A stretch of DNA of 64,000 nucleotides from Bradyrhizobium zhanjiangense (lineage in GTDB: Bacteria; Pseudomonadota; Alphaproteobacteria; Rhizobiales; Xanthobacteraceae): the NCBI RefSeq assembly GCF_004114935.1, contig NZ_CP022221.1, positions 6,345,001 to 6,409,000 on the forward strand, in the 5' to 3' direction. Made by a program: the position numbers and the translations under genes. Position 1 is the stretch's first letter. Each line of letters starts with the position of its first letter. Under the pieces are notes generated by a model. The model saw only the letters and a program-made list of their open reading frames with translations, had not been told where the DNA came from and did not search any database. Below, in pieces: positions 8,654 to 18,301 of this stretch.

Positions 8654-11600
8654 GACGCCTCCTTCAGCGCAGCGGCGATCGAATTACGGCGCGTCCGCCA
8701 GAGCGAGGCCTCATGCAACCGCGTGAAGCACGTCTCCATCGCGGTGAGCGCCATCGGATTCTCGCGTGCAATGAACGCGCGGACATCGTCATTGCCGAGC
8801 GTCGCATCGTAATAGAGATCGAACAGATGCGGCGGCACGGCGCCGGCAAGATGCGCGAAGGCGGCCATGTGCTCGAGCGTCGCGGTGATCTCGGCCGCGC
8901 CGCGAAAGCCGTGGCGCATCATGCCGGCGATCCAGGCCGGGTTGGCCGCGCGCGCGCGGACGACGCGCGAGATCTCTTCCGTCAGCGTGCGCGCATGCGG
9001 CTCCTCGGGGCGAGTCGTGTCAATGTGATAGAGCGATGGCCCGCTCGCACCGAGATGTGCGGCAGCTGCGGCGACGCCGGCTTCATGCGAGGCATAGTCG
9101 GCGGCGAGCAGAAGATCGGTCTCCGGCAGATCCTGGACGTGGACGAAGGCATCGGCCGACGCAAGCCGCGCCTCGATGCCGGCGCGATCCGGCTGCAGCG
9201 CGCCATCCGCCGAGAATGCCCAGGACGATGCCGACAGCCAGGCTTCGCCGGCGGCATCACGCGTCTCGGGCGTGAATGCATCCGGGATCGCCGAGAGGCC
9301 AACGCCGTATTGTCCGGGCCGCGGCGCAAATACGCGTGACGCTCGGTGGCGATAAGGATTCTCCTCGCCCTCCTCGTCGCGGCTTGCGAGTGCCTCGGAC
9401 GCGGCCTCGAACAATTGCGCCAGCCCCGAAAACACATCGCGGAACAGGCCGGACACGCGCAGCGTCACGTCGATGCGGGGACGGCCAAGCTCGGCCGGCG
9501 CGATGATGTCGTAACCGGTGACGCGGCCGGAGGCGTGGTCCCAGCGCGGCGCGAGGCCGGCCAGATGCAGCGCCATTGCGAACTCCTCGCCCGCGGTGCG
9601 CATCGTCGCCGACCCCCAGAGATCGACCACGAGCCCCTTCGGCCAGTCGCCATGATCCTGCAAGTGACGGCGCAGCAGCTCTTCGGCGAGCTTGATGCCT
9701 TGCGCATGGGCCGACGGCGTCGGCACCGCGCGTGGATCGACGGCGAAGAGATTGCGCCCGGTGGGCAGCACGTCCTGGCGCCCACGATAGGGTGAGCCCG
9801 ACGGCCCCGGCGCAACGCGCTTGCCTGCAAGCGCCGCCTGCAGCGCCTCCCGCTCCGCTCCGCCGCAGGCGCCGCGGCCGAACACGTGCAGGCCGTCGCC
9901 GAACTGGCTTTCCTTGAGATCGCAGACGAAGCGATCGATCCGCGGAATGGCTTCGGCTGGTGCGGCCGATGCATCGAGGCCGAGATCGTCTTCGAGACCC
10001 GCCGCGCGCGCCTCGTCGCGGATCGCTGAGATCAGACGCTGGCGGCGCGCGGGATCAAGACCATCGGCAGTCGAATATTCGTCGAGCAGACGTTCGAGCC
10101 GGCGCAGGCCTTCCGGCACGACGGATGCCGCAAGCGGTGGCGGCAGATGGCCGATCGTGACGGCAGCAATGCGCCGCTTGGCCTGCGCGGCCTCTCCGGG
10201 ATCATTGACGATGAAGGGATAGATGACGGGGAGATCGCTGATCAGGGCTTCCGGCCAGCATGCCTGCGACAGCGCCACGGATTTGCCGGGCAGCCATTCC
10301 AGCGTGCCGTGCGCGCCCATGTGCACGACGGCATTGATGCCCTGCTCCCTGAGCCAGAGATAGAATGCGACATAGGCATGGCGCGGCGTGCGGGCGAGAT
10401 CGTGATAGTCGGCATCGCGCGTCGTTGCATCGCCGCGCTCGGGCTGGACCGCGATGATCGACGCGCCGCAATGGATCGCCGCGAAGTGGAACGCGCCGTC
10501 GCGACAGCTTGGATCATCCTCCGGCGCGCCCCAGGCTTGTGCGAGATCATCCTGCAAGACTTGCGGCAGGCGCAAGAGCGCAGCACGGTACTCAGCGACG
10601 CTCCAGGTAAGCTGCTGCCTCAGCAGCGTCTCGCCGAGCGCATCGACCGGCGCAACATCGAAGCCGGCCTCCGCGAGATCAGACAGCAAGGCCTCGACCG
10701 AGGCCAGCGCATCGAGACCGACCGCATGCGCGATCTGGTGCGGACGTCCCGGATAGTTCGAGAGCACGATCGCCAGACGCTTCCTGGCGGCCGGCGTCTC
10801 CGCGAGCCGCCGCCAGGCGGCAACGCGCGCGGCGATGACCTGCACCCGCTCCTCATCCGCGCGATGGACAAGATGCGAGAATTGCAGATCGGGATCGCGC
10901 ATCCCAGCGGATTTGAAGCTCACCACGCCCGCGAACAGGCGACCGTCGACCTCGGGCAGCACCACATGCATCGCGAGATCGCCGGGCGACAGACCACGGA
11001 GCGAGGTGGCCCAGTCCTCACGCCGCGCCGTCGAGAGCGCGACCTGGAACACCGGACATGATGCGGTATCGAACGGCGTCGTGCCGTCATCGCCCATTGC
11101 CGAGAACGCCGTCGCATTGACGATCGCGGCCGGAGAATCTTGCGCGAGATGCGCGCGCAGCCAATCGGCAACGCCCGCGGCCTTCAGCGAGGTGACGAAG
11201 ACACCATAAGCGTCAAAGCCCTTCTCGCGCAGCGCGGCGATCAAGGCATCGACCGGGCCGGTGTCCGCAGCAGTGAGATAGGAGCGATAGAACGTCACCA
11301 GCGCGCGAGGCTTCCCCTCGCCGCCCACCGGCGCAGCAATGACGCCACGCGCGGGATCGTAGAACCCCATCTCAGGCACGGTCATCTCGCCGACAACTGG
11401 CCCGGCATAGAGGCCCGAGGCCAGCGCGAGCTGCGCGATCGCAGCTTGCGCCGCGACCGGGCCGCCGGTGTCGCAGAGCACCTTGAGCCGGCGCAGCGTC
11501 GACACCGGCAAGGTCGAATACGCGTCCAGCCGCGTATCGTCGCGGCCATCGGCCGGCAGCACGGCCAGCACGATGTTACGGTCCTTGGCAAGTTGCTGGA

Positions 11601-11898
11601 GCGCCGCGAGACCATACGGCCAGTAGGACTCACCGCCGATCAGCCGCACCAGGATGCCACGCACCTGCGACAGCGTGCGTTCGATATAGGTGTCGACCGA
11701 GAGCGGATGACGCAGCTCCGCAAGATTGGCGAGCCGCAGCGACGGCAAGCTGTCGCGGCCGCGCCGCCAGCCGGCCGCGAACGCGGCAAGGTCGGAATCC
11801 GAATACGAGAGCACCACGAGATCGGCCGGGTCCTGGCCGATGTCCCTTGGCGTCGCGGTCTCCTCGAGACCGCGGCTCTCGCGGAAAACGACGTGCAT
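8650..11898 (-). CDS. cobN: Cobaltochelatase large subunit
   Basis: CobN is the large, Mg-chelatase-H-like subunit that binds hydrogenobyrinate a,c-diamide and inserts cobalt together with the ATPase pair CobS-CobT. The 1082 residues contain the family hallmarks HMGAHGTLEWLPGKS and YPFIVNDPGEAAQAKRR. It is shorter than the roughly 1275 residues known for the Pseudomonas denitrificans enzyme. Its start overlaps the cobW stop by one base. CobS and CobT are not in the window and must be elsewhere in the genome. Confidence 0.96.
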   Translation of the reverse strand: MHVVFRESRGLEETATPRDIGQDPADLVVLSYSDSDLAAFAAGWRRGRDSLPSLRLANLAELRHPLSVDTYIERTLSQVRGILVRLIGGESYWPYGLAALQQLAKDRNIVLAVLPADGRDDTRLDAYSTLPVSTLRRLKVLCDTGGPVAAQAAIAQLALASGLYAGPVVGEMTVPEMGFYDPARGVIAAPVGGEGKPRALVTFYRSYLTAADTGPVDALIAALREKGFDAYGVFVTSLKAAGVADWLRAHLAQDSPAAIVNATAFSAMGDDGTTPFDTASCPVFQVALSTARREDWATSLRGLSPGDLAMHVVLPEVDGRLFAGVVSFKSAGMRDPDLQFSHLVHRADEERVQVIAARVAAWRRLAETPAARKRLAIVLSNYPGRPHQIAHAVGLDALASVEALLSDLAEAGFDVAPVDALGETLLRQQLTWSVAEYRAALLRLPQVLQDDLAQAWGAPEDDPSCRDGAFHFAAIHCGASIIAVQPERGDATTRDADYHDLARTPRHAYVAFYLWLREQGINAVVHMGAHGTLEWLPGKSVALSQACWPEALISDLPVIYPFIVNDPGEAAQAKRRIAAVTIGHLPPPLAASVVPEGLRRLERLLDEYSTADGLDPARRQRLISAIRDEARAAGLEDDLGLDASAAPAEAIPRIDRFVCDLKESQFGDGLHVFGRGACGGAEREALQAALAGKRVAPGPSGSPYRGRQDVLPTGRNLFAVDPRAVPTPSAHAQGIKLAEELLRRHLQDHGDWPKGLVVDLWGSATMRTAGEEFAMALHLAGLAPRWDHASGRVTGYDIIAPAELGRPRIDVTLRVSGLFRDVFSGLAQLFEAASEALASRDEEGEENPYRHRASRVFAPRPGQYGVGLSAIPDAFTPETRDAAGEAWLSASSWAFSADGALQPDRAGIEARLASADAFVHVQDLPETDLLLAADYASHEAGVAAAAAHLGASGPSLYHIDTTRPEEPHARTLTEEISRVVRARAANPAWIAGMMRHGFRGAAEITATLEHMAAFAHLAGAVPPHLFDLYYDATLGNDDVRAFIARENPMALTAMETCFTRLHEASLWRTRRNSIAAALKEAS

Positions 11899-12947
11899 CA
11901 GATGCCAGATCCTGAAAGACCAAGTCCTGACCTGATCGCGGCCTCGTCGATGTCGCCATGCTCGCCGATCACGACGAGCTTCGACTGCCGTACGCCGGCA
12001 GCCCAGGGCTTGTCGAACTGGTGTCGCACGCGCTCGCCGACCGCTTGCAGCAACAGGCGCATCGGCTTGCCCGCGACCGCGATATAGCCCTTGGCACGCA
12101 GCACGTTCTGCTCGCGTGCCAGGCGCTGGATGGAGGCGACCAGCGCATCGACATTAGACACTTCCGGAAGATCGATCACGACCGAGGCAAAATCGTCGTG
12201 CTCATGCTCCTCCTCGCCGTCATGATGCGAGGGGCGCGCGGCAAGATCGTTTTCGGCGGCAGCGCCGAGACCGAGAATGACGCGCGCATCGATCGCGCCG
12301 TCGGTGACGGGCAACATCGGCACGCGGCGCGGCATCTCGGCCGTGATCGCCGCCTTGGCCGCTTCGATACCCGTGGCGCCCGCAAGATCGGCCTTGGTCA
12401 ACAGCACGATGTCGGCACAGGCGATCTGGTCCTCGAACACTTCCGACAGCGGCGTCTCGTGATCGAGGTTTTCGTCGGCCGCGCGCTGCGCTTCGACCGC
12501 AGCGGGATCCGGCGCGAAGCGGCCAGCAGCGACGGCTTCGGCATCGGCCAGCGCGATCACACCGTCGACCGTGATGCGCGAGCGGATCTCCGGCCAATCG
12601 AACGCCTTCAGCAGCGGCTTTGGCAGCGCCAAGCCCGAGGTCTCGATCAGGATGTGATCGGGCCGCACTGGGCGCGCCAAGAGCTGCTCCATGGTCGGAA
12701 TGAAATCGTCGGCGACGGTGCAGCAGATGCAGCCATTGGCGAGCTCGACGATGTTCTCCTCCGGGCAATTGGCGTCGGCGCACGACTTCAGGATCTCGCC
12801 ATCGACACCCTCGCTGCCGAACTCGTTGACGAGCACGGCGAGCTTCTTCCCGCCCGCATTGGCAAGCAGATGCTGGATCAGTGTCGTCTTACCGGAGCCG
12901 AGGAAACCGGTGACCACCGTAACCGGGACTTTTGCGAGCGAATTCAT
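11898..12947 (-). CDS. cobW: CobW-type GTPase / metal chaperone
   Basis: CobW is a G3E GTPase proposed to deliver cobalt to the CobNST chelatase. The 349 residues show the P-loop GFLGSGKTT at 14-22, the metal-binding CICC of GCICC at 72-76, a TKAD base-recognition motif, a His/Glu-rich loop (HHDGEEEHEHDD) that could hold metal, and a C-terminal CobW domain. The start at 12947 (MNSLAKVPVTVV) gives a 4-base overlap with the preceding DUF1636 gene; a longer open frame upstream is a shadow of that gene. Confidence 0.95.
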   Translation of the reverse strand: MNSLAKVPVTVVTGFLGSGKTTLIQHLLANAGGKKLAVLVNEFGSEGVDGEILKSCADANCPEENIVELANGCICCTVADDFIPTMEQLLARPVRPDHILIETSGLALPKPLLKAFDWPEIRSRITVDGVIALADAEAVAAGRFAPDPAAVEAQRAADENLDHETPLSEVFEDQIACADIVLLTKADLAGATGIEAAKAAITAEMPRRVPMLPVTDGAIDARVILGLGAAAENDLAARPSHHDGEEEHEHDDFASVVIDLPEVSNVDALVASIQRLAREQNVLRAKGYIAVAGKPMRLLLQAVGERVRHQFDKPWAAGVRQSKLVVIGEHGDIDEAAIRSGLGLSGSGI

Positions 12948-13318
12948 TCGGCGGCCTCCGGCACGACGGCGATGGGGGGAATGCGCGCAAGCGATTGCTT
13001 GCGGAAGATTTCGGGACGGCTGCGCCAGGGCACGAGGCCGTCGGGCGCGGCCGCATAGGCCGCAGCGCCCGCGATCACGTCGCGCGCATTCGCATCCGAC
13101 AGGCGGCCATAGACGTAGGACCAGCGGCCGGGCGCGCTGAGCGCGACTGAGCAGCCCTGGCTGCAGGCGGACAGGCATTCAACGGGAACCACGCTGACGC
13201 CATCGGGCACGCCGGCGTCCAGGATCGCGCCATGCAGCCGCTTGCCTGGCGTCGTCTCGCCCTGGCCAAGTGTCTCGCCGGCACGGCAGGTAATGCAGAC
13301 GTGAAGTGTGACCGTCAT
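12944..13318 (-). CDS. DUF1636 cysteine-rich metal-binding-like protein
   Basis: A 124-residue protein with an arrangement like a thioredoxin-fold [2Fe-2S] ferredoxin: Cys8-x2-Cys11 near the N-terminus and Cys48-x3-Cys52-x3-Cys56 (CLSACSQGC). I recognise the DUF1636 family, predicted metal-binding proteins often next to cobW; no biochemical role is known to me. It is the first gene behind the B12 riboswitch and overlaps cobW by 4 bases, so cobalt handling or electron transfer to a cob enzyme is a fair inference. The start at 13318 (MTVTLHVC) is chosen over an ATG 48 bases upstream because the family begins just before the first Cys pair. Confidence 0.85.
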   Translation of the reverse strand: MTVTLHVCITCRAGETLGQGETTPGKRLHGAILDAGVPDGVSVVPVECLSACSQGCSVALSAPGRWSYVYGRLSDANARDVIAGAAAYAAAPDGLVPWRSRPEIFRKQSLARIPPIAVVPEAAE

Positions 13319-13423
13319 CGCCTCTTCCAGAATAAACAGCGGGAGGCGAAGAGGCGCACGAACCACTTTTCAGGGGCCCGTTTCCCCGTCGCGGAACACC
13401 CCGTCCGCCGGTCCAAAATCGTC

Positions 13424-13610
13424 CGCGCTGGCAGGTCTCCCGGCTTGCGGAGCAGGGTCTTGCCCTTCGATCCCCGCCTTCCCGATCCCCTGGGGGATCA
13501 GTGGCTTCGGGCATCTCTCCGGTCACGGTCGCGGGGGCGGCTGCATTTTGGACCCAAATCTTGCCGATTCGGACCCTATCGCATTCCCTCTTCGCCTGTC
13601 ATAGGACAGG
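13424..13610 (-). ncRNA. Cobalamin riboswitch (leftward, 2nd copy, cob operon)
   Basis: The minus strand holds the aptamer blocks in order: GAGGGAATGCG near 13590, GCCGCCCCCGCGACCGTGACC near 13545-13520 (quoted as its core CCCCGCGACCGTGACCGG), CCACTG near 13500, GGGAAGGC near 13485, and the B12 box AAGCCGGGAGACCTGCC at 13445-13429. It sits about 105 bases upstream of the first gene (DUF1636) of the long leftward cob operon, so the whole operon is predicted to be switched off by adenosylcobalamin. cobO starts divergently 60 bases to the right and is not under its control. Confidence 0.95.
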
Positions 13611-13671
13611 AACCAACGCGGGCCCACCATTTGCCGCTGGCCGCCACTTGTCAAGCCGAAGGACTGGTACG

Positions 13672-14307
13672 ATGACGCCTGAACCGGAGACCCAAACGGG
13701 CGAGGAAACCGACGCCCGGCACGCTGCGAAAATGGCGAAGAAGAAGGCCGCCCGCGACAAGATCATGGCGACCAAGAGCGGCGAAAAAGGCCTCATCATC
13801 GTCCACACCGGCGCCGGCAAGGGCAAGTCGTCCTCCGCCTTCGGCATGATCGTCCGCTGCGTCGCCCATGGCTTCCCCTGCGCGGTGGTGCAGTTCATCA
13901 AAGGCGCCTGGGACACCGGCGAGCGGCGCCTGCTCACCGGTCATTTCGGCGATCTCTGCCAGTTCCACGCCATGGGCGAAGGTTTCACCTGGGAGACGCA
14001 GGACCGCGCCCGCGACATCGCCGCCGCGCGCGCCGGCTGGGAGAAGGCCAAGGAGCTGATATCAGATTCCAATCTGCGCATGGTCGTGCTCGATGAGATC
14101 AACATCGCGCTGCGCTACGACTATCTCGATATCGCCGAGGTCGTCGAATTCCTCACCACGCAGAAGCCGCCGATGACGCATGTCGTGCTCACCGGACGCA
14201 ACGCCAAGGACGAGCTGATCGAGATCGCCGACCTCGTCACCGAGATGACGCTGGTCAAGCATCCCTTCCGCTCCGGCATCAAGGCGCAGGCCGGCGTCGA
14301 ATTCTGA
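13672..14307 (+). CDS. cobO: Corrinoid adenosyltransferase
   Basis: CobO transfers the 5'-deoxyadenosyl group from ATP to cob(I)yrinic acid a,c-diamide. The 211 residues show the P-loop HTGAGKGKSS at 45-54 and the FHAMGEGFTW and VLDEINIALRY segments typical of the BtuR/CobA(Salmonella)/CobO family. The start at 13672 (MTPEPETQTGEE) is preferred; the upstream open frame crosses the riboswitch leader. cobQ follows after 12 bases. Confidence 0.96.
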   Translation: MTPEPETQTGEETDARHAAKMAKKKAARDKIMATKSGEKGLIIVHTGAGKGKSSSAFGMIVRCVAHGFPCAVVQFIKGAWDTGERRLLTGHFGDLCQFHAMGEGFTWETQDRARDIAAARAGWEKAKELISDSNLRMVVLDEINIALRYDYLDIAEVVEFLTTQKPPMTHVVLTGRNAKDELIEIADLVTEMTLVKHPFRSGIKAQAGVEF

Positions 14308-14319
14308 GACGATCTCGCT

Positions 14320-15768
14320 ATGGCGCGCGCGCTGATGATCCAAGGGGCCGGCTCGGACGTGGGCAAGTCGCTCATCGTTGCCGGCCTGGTGCGCGCCTTC
14401 ACGCGCAGTGGCCTGCGCGTGCTGCCGTTCAAGCCGCAGAACATGTCGAACAATGCGGCCGTCACCGTCGATGGCGGCGAGATCGGCCGCGCCCAGGCGC
14501 TCCAAGCGCTCGCCGCCGGCGTCGAGCCGCACACCGACATGAACCCGGTGCTGCTGAAGCCGGAGACCGATGTCGGCGCGCAAGTTATCGTCCACGGCAA
14601 GCGCATCGCAACCGCCCGTGCACGTGACTATGCCGCGATGAAGCCCTCGCTGATGAGTGCCGTGCTGGAGAGCTTTGAGCGGCTGAAGGCACGCTCTGAT
14701 CTGGTGCTGGTGGAAGGCGCCGGCAGCCCGGCCGAGGTGAACCTGCGCAAGGCCGACATCGCCAATATGGGCTTTGCGCGCAAGGCCGACGTGCCGGTGG
14801 TGCTGGTCGGCGACATCGACCGCGGCGGCGTCATCGCGCAGCTCGTCGGCATCAAGACGGTGATCGACCCCGATGATGCCGCGATGATCCAGGGTTTTGT
14901 CATCAACAAATTCCGCGGCGATCCCACGCTGTTCGATGACGGCTACAAGCTGATCGAAGCGAGGACTGCGTGGCGCGGTCTCGGCGTGCTGCCCTGGTTC
15001 GCACGCGCCGGCGAGCTGCCGGCAGAGGATGCGCTGGGCCTGCGCGATGCGCGAAAGCCGGGCCAATGCAAGATCGCCTGTCTCGCGTTATCGCGGATCG
15101 CCAATTTCGACGATCTCGATCCGCTCAAGCTCGAACCGGGCGTCGATCTCGTCATGGTGCGTCCGGGCGAAGCGATTCCTGGCGATGTCAGGCTCGTCAT
15201 CATCCCCGGCTCAAAATCCACCCGCGGCGATCTCGCCTTTTTGCGGGCGCAGGGCTGGGACATCGATCTGCTCGCACATCACCGCCGCGGCGGCCATGTG
15301 CTCGGTCTCTGCGGCGGCTATCAGATGCTCGGACATAGAGTCGCTGATCCCGATGGCATCGAGGGCCCTGCGGGCGACACGCCGGGTCTCGGGCTGCTGG
15401 ATGTAGAAACAGTGATGAGCCCGCAGAAGACGCTGACGCGTGTCGCGGCCGTGCATGCCGCCACCGACAAGCCGATCGAGGCCTACGAGATCCACATCGG
15501 CCGCACCGATGGGCCCGACCGCGCGCGGCCATTTGCGAAACTGAACGGCGAGCCGGAAGGCGCGATCTCGCGCGAAGGCCGCGTGCAGGGCAGCTATTTG
15601 CACGGCCTGTTCACGTCGGATGATTTCCGCAAGGCGTTCTTGGCAAAACTCGATATTCCCGCGGGCGACGAGCCCTATCACGCCAGGGTCGAGAGCGCGC
15701 TCGATGCCCTCGCCGATCACATCGAAAAGCATCTCGACGTCGAAGGATTGCTCGCGTTAGCGCGCTAG
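14320..15768 (+). CDS. cobQ: Cobyric acid synthase
   Basis: CobQ amidates side chains b, d, e and g of adenosylcobyrinate a,c-diamide with glutamine and ATP. The 482 residues have the ATP loop GSDVGKS at 11-17, followed by [10 protein letters not shown], and a C-terminal glutamine amidotransferase domain with nucleophile Cys331 (GLCGGYQ) and a late GSYLHGLF histidine. It forms an operon with cobO. Its last 12 bases overlap the 3' end of cobC on the other strand. Confidence 0.97.
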   Translation: MARALMIQGAGSDVGKSLIVAGLVRAFTRSGLRVLPFKPQNMSNNAAVTVDGGEIGRAQALQALAAGVEPHTDMNPVLLKPETDVGAQVIVHGKRIATARARDYAAMKPSLMSAVLESFERLKARSDLVLVEGAGSPAEVNLRKADIANMGFARKADVPVVLVGDIDRGGVIAQLVGIKTVIDPDDAAMIQGFVINKFRGDPTLFDDGYKLIEARTAWRGLGVLPWFARAGELPAEDALGLRDARKPGQCKIACLALSRIANFDDLDPLKLEPGVDLVMVRPGEAIPGDVRLVIIPGSKSTRGDLAFLRAQGWDIDLLAHHRRGGHVLGLCGGYQMLGHRVADPDGIEGPAGDTPGLGLLDVETVMSPQKTLTRVAAVHAATDKPIEAYEIHIGRTDGPDRARPFAKLNGEPEGAISREGRVQGSYLHGLFTSDDFRKAFLAKLDIPAGDEPYHARVESALDALADHIEKHLDVEGLLALAR

Positions 15769-16737
15769 CACCTCGGCAAGGCGAGCCCATTCGGCTTCGC
15801 TGCCGGGAAGCCCGAGGCGCAGCCATGTCGGCTCTCTCGCGAAGACACGCGACCAGATTTGGCGACGCGCGAGTTTTTCCTGCGCGGCGCGCGCGTCAGG
15901 CGTTCCATAAAGACGAAACAAGGGCGTGCCGCCGACAAGCGTCCAGCCTTGCGACTGCACCATGGCGTCGAGGCGAGCACAGTCGCGTGCGAGCCGCGCT
16001 GACGTCGCCTCGGCCCAGGCATCATCGCGCAAGGCGCGGCAGCCAATCGCGATCGCTGCCCCCGAGACCGGCCATGGCCCCGACATCGATGCAAGCTTGC
16101 CGATATCGGCCGCATTGCCGAGCGCGAACCCAAGCCGCAGGCCGGCAAGGCCATAAAACTTTCCGAACGAGCGCAGGTTCAGCAGCCCCGGCCGATCCGC
16201 TTCCGAAGCAAGCGACAGCTGCGGAACGGCGTCGGCAAAGCTCTCGTCGATCACGAGACGGCCGACGCGCGGCAGCAATGCCAGCAAGTCCTTCGGCATA
16301 TGGCGGCGTCCATCGGGATTGTTGGGATTGACGATGATCGCGAGGTCTGCGCCGGCTAGCGCGTCGAGCCCCGAGACCTCCTGGACATCCCAGCCCGCAG
16401 CCGACAGGACCCCGGCATATTCATTGTAGGTCGGCGCGAGGATGCGCGCGCGGCCGGATGGAGCCAGTTGCGGCAGCAATTGAATGGCGGCCTGTGCACC
16501 GCCCATCGCAGCAACAGGTGCGCTCGTGCGATAGGCGTGCTGCGCGGCTTGAAGCAAGGCATCGACCTCGGCGCGCGAGGGCAACGCGCTCCAGGCGCGC
16601 GGGCTCACCTCGCCCACGGGATAAGGCAGGCGGTTGATCCCTGTCGAGAGGTCGATCCAATCCTCAGCGCGTCCGCCAAAACGCTGCTGGGCCTGATCGA
16701 GATTTCCACCGTGCTCGCGCATGCCCCGTTGTTTCAC
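15757..16737 (-). CDS. cobC: L-threonine-O-3-phosphate decarboxylase
   Basis: CobC (named CobD in Salmonella) is a PLP-dependent decarboxylase that makes (R)-1-amino-2-propanol phosphate for the nucleotide loop. The 326-residue aspartate-aminotransferase-fold protein shows NPNNPDGR, the Asp of VIDESFAD, and the PLP lysine in [15 protein letters not shown]. The first start is a GTG overlapping the cobD stop (GTGA); an ATG lies five codons in (16722), and either could be used. Confidence 0.93.
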   Translation of the reverse strand: MKQRGMREHGGNLDQAQQRFGGRAEDWIDLSTGINRLPYPVGEVSPRAWSALPSRAEVDALLQAAQHAYRTSAPVAAMGGAQAAIQLLPQLAPSGRARILAPTYNEYAGVLSAAGWDVQEVSGLDALAGADLAIIVNPNNPDGRRHMPKDLLALLPRVGRLVIDESFADAVPQLSLASEADRPGLLNLRSFGKFYGLAGLRLGFALGNAADIGKLASMSGPWPVSGAAIAIGCRALRDDAWAEATSARLARDCARLDAMVQSQGWTLVGGTPLFRLYGTPDARAAQEKLARRQIWSRVFAREPTWLRLGLPGSEAEWARLAEVLAR

Positions 16738-17675
16738 GCGAAGGCCAGGATCGCAAGCACCCCCGCGAGAAGCAGCATGGACCTACGATAGACCGCCAAT
16801 CCGTGATTGATGTCCGCAGCGAGCGGATCGCGCGCGCCTTCGTTGAGCCAGGGCTCGTTCGTGATGCTGCCGTGATAGATGCGGGGACCGCTGAGCCGCA
16901 CACCGAGCGCCCCCGCCATGGCCGCTTCCGGCCAACCGGCGTTGGGCGAGCGATGGCGGCGCGCATCGCGGCTTATGCACGACAGCGCCTCCGATCGCCG
17001 CGGCGCCAGCAGCACGAAGAGGAAGCCGGTCAGGCGCGCCGGAATGAAATTGGCGACATCGTCGATGCGCGCTGCGGCCCAGCCGAAAGCTTCGTGTCGC
17101 TCGCTGCGATGCCCGATCATGGAGTCGAGCGTGTTGATGGCCTTGTAGCCGAGGATGCCGGGCAAGCCGAACAGCGCGCCCCAGAACACCGGCGCCACGA
17201 TGCCGTCGGAGGCATTCTCGGCAAGGCTCTCGATCGCCGCGCGCGCGATGCCGGGCTCATCGAGCGCCGCGGGATCACGGCCGACGATACGCGAGACCGC
17301 GTCACGTGCAGCGGTGATGTCGCCGGCCTGCAAGGGATTTGCGACCGCCGCGACATGATCGTGCAGCGAGCGCAGCGCGACCAGGGGCCAGGCGAGGACG
17401 CCGACCAGCACGATCTGGGTCCAGCCCGACCAAAGCAAGGATTGAATCACCCAGCCGACCGCAACTGAGAGCGCGATCACGAGAAGTGCGCCGGCAATGC
17501 CCGCGCCGCGGCGAAGAGCCGACGGATCGGACACGCGATTCCAGGCCGTGTCGATGGCCGCAATCAGGCGGCCGAGCCAAGTCACGGGATGGCCGATCCG
17601 CGCGAACAGCCACGACGGCCAGCCCAAGAGGGCATCCACCGCCATCGCCACCACCATCGCGCCCGCAAAGCCCAC
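16734..17675 (-). CDS. cobD: Adenosylcobinamide-phosphate synthase
   Basis: CobD (CbiB family) attaches aminopropanol (phosphate) to the f side chain of adenosylcobyric acid at the inner membrane. The 313 residues contain several hydrophobic helices and the family signature spread over NTLDSMIGHRSERHEAFG and RIDDVANFIPARL. It is the first gene of a two-gene leftward unit with cobC, divergent from cobP with 122 bases between them. Confidence 0.95.
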   Translation of the reverse strand: MGFAGAMVVAMAVDALLGWPSWLFARIGHPVTWLGRLIAAIDTAWNRVSDPSALRRGAGIAGALLVIALSVAVGWVIQSLLWSGWTQIVLVGVLAWPLVALRSLHDHVAAVANPLQAGDITAARDAVSRIVGRDPAALDEPGIARAAIESLAENASDGIVAPVFWGALFGLPGILGYKAINTLDSMIGHRSERHEAFGWAAARIDDVANFIPARLTGFLFVLLAPRRSEALSCISRDARRHRSPNAGWPEAAMAGALGVRLSGPRIYHGSITNEPWLNEGARDPLAADINHGLAVYRRSMLLLAGVLAILAFA

Positions 17676-17797
17676 GCCTGCCTCCTGTCCCGCCCCTGTT
17701 GCGCAAAGCGAAGGCAGAGCGCAAGCCCCTACAGGCCTGATTTCGGCTTTGTCTTTGGCCGTGTTTGGTGATTAGTCAGGGCTGATAGGAGACCTTC

Positions 17798-18301
17798 ATG
17801 GCCGTCATCTTGATCACGGGCGGAGCGCGATCGGGCAAAAGCAAGCGTGCGGAAATGCGCACGCGCGCCTTTCCCGGCCAGCCCGTCTATGTCGCGACGG
17901 CTGAGGCGCTCGATGCTGAAATGGAGGCGCGCATCGCCAGGCATCGTGCGCGCCGCGGAACCGACTGGATCGAGCGCGAGGTACCGCTTGATCTCGTGCA
18001 GGTGCTGGTCGCAACCGATGGCGGCGGCGCACGGCTGGTGGACTGCCTAACACTCTGGCTCTCCAATCTGATGCATGCGGAGCGCGACTGGGAGAGCGAG
18101 GTAAACGAGCTTGCCGGCGCCCTGCCCCATCTCAAGAGCCCGGTCGTGCTCGTCACCAATGAGGTCGGCCTCGGTATCGTGCCCGACAACGCGCTGGCGC
18201 GCAGCTTCCGCGACGCCGCCGGGATCATGAATCAGACTATCGCGGCGGCTGCCGACGAGGTCGAGTTCATCGTTGCCGGCCTGCCGATGAAGTTGAAATG
18301 A
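17798..18301 (+). CDS. cobP: Adenosylcobinamide kinase / guanylyltransferase
   Basis: CobP (CobU in Salmonella) phosphorylates adenosylcobinamide and transfers GMP to it. The 167-residue protein shows the P-loop GGARSGKS at 8-15 and the guanylylated histidine region (His49 in ARHRARRGTDW). The TAGGAGACC ribosome binding site lies 7 bases before the ATG. It overlaps cobV by 4 bases. Confidence 0.95.
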   Translation: MAVILITGGARSGKSKRAEMRTRAFPGQPVYVATAEALDAEMEARIARHRARRGTDWIEREVPLDLVQVLVATDGGGARLVDCLTLWLSNLMHAERDWESEVNELAGALPHLKSPVVLVTNEVGLGIVPDNALARSFRDAAGIMNQTIAAAADEVEFIVAGLPMKLK

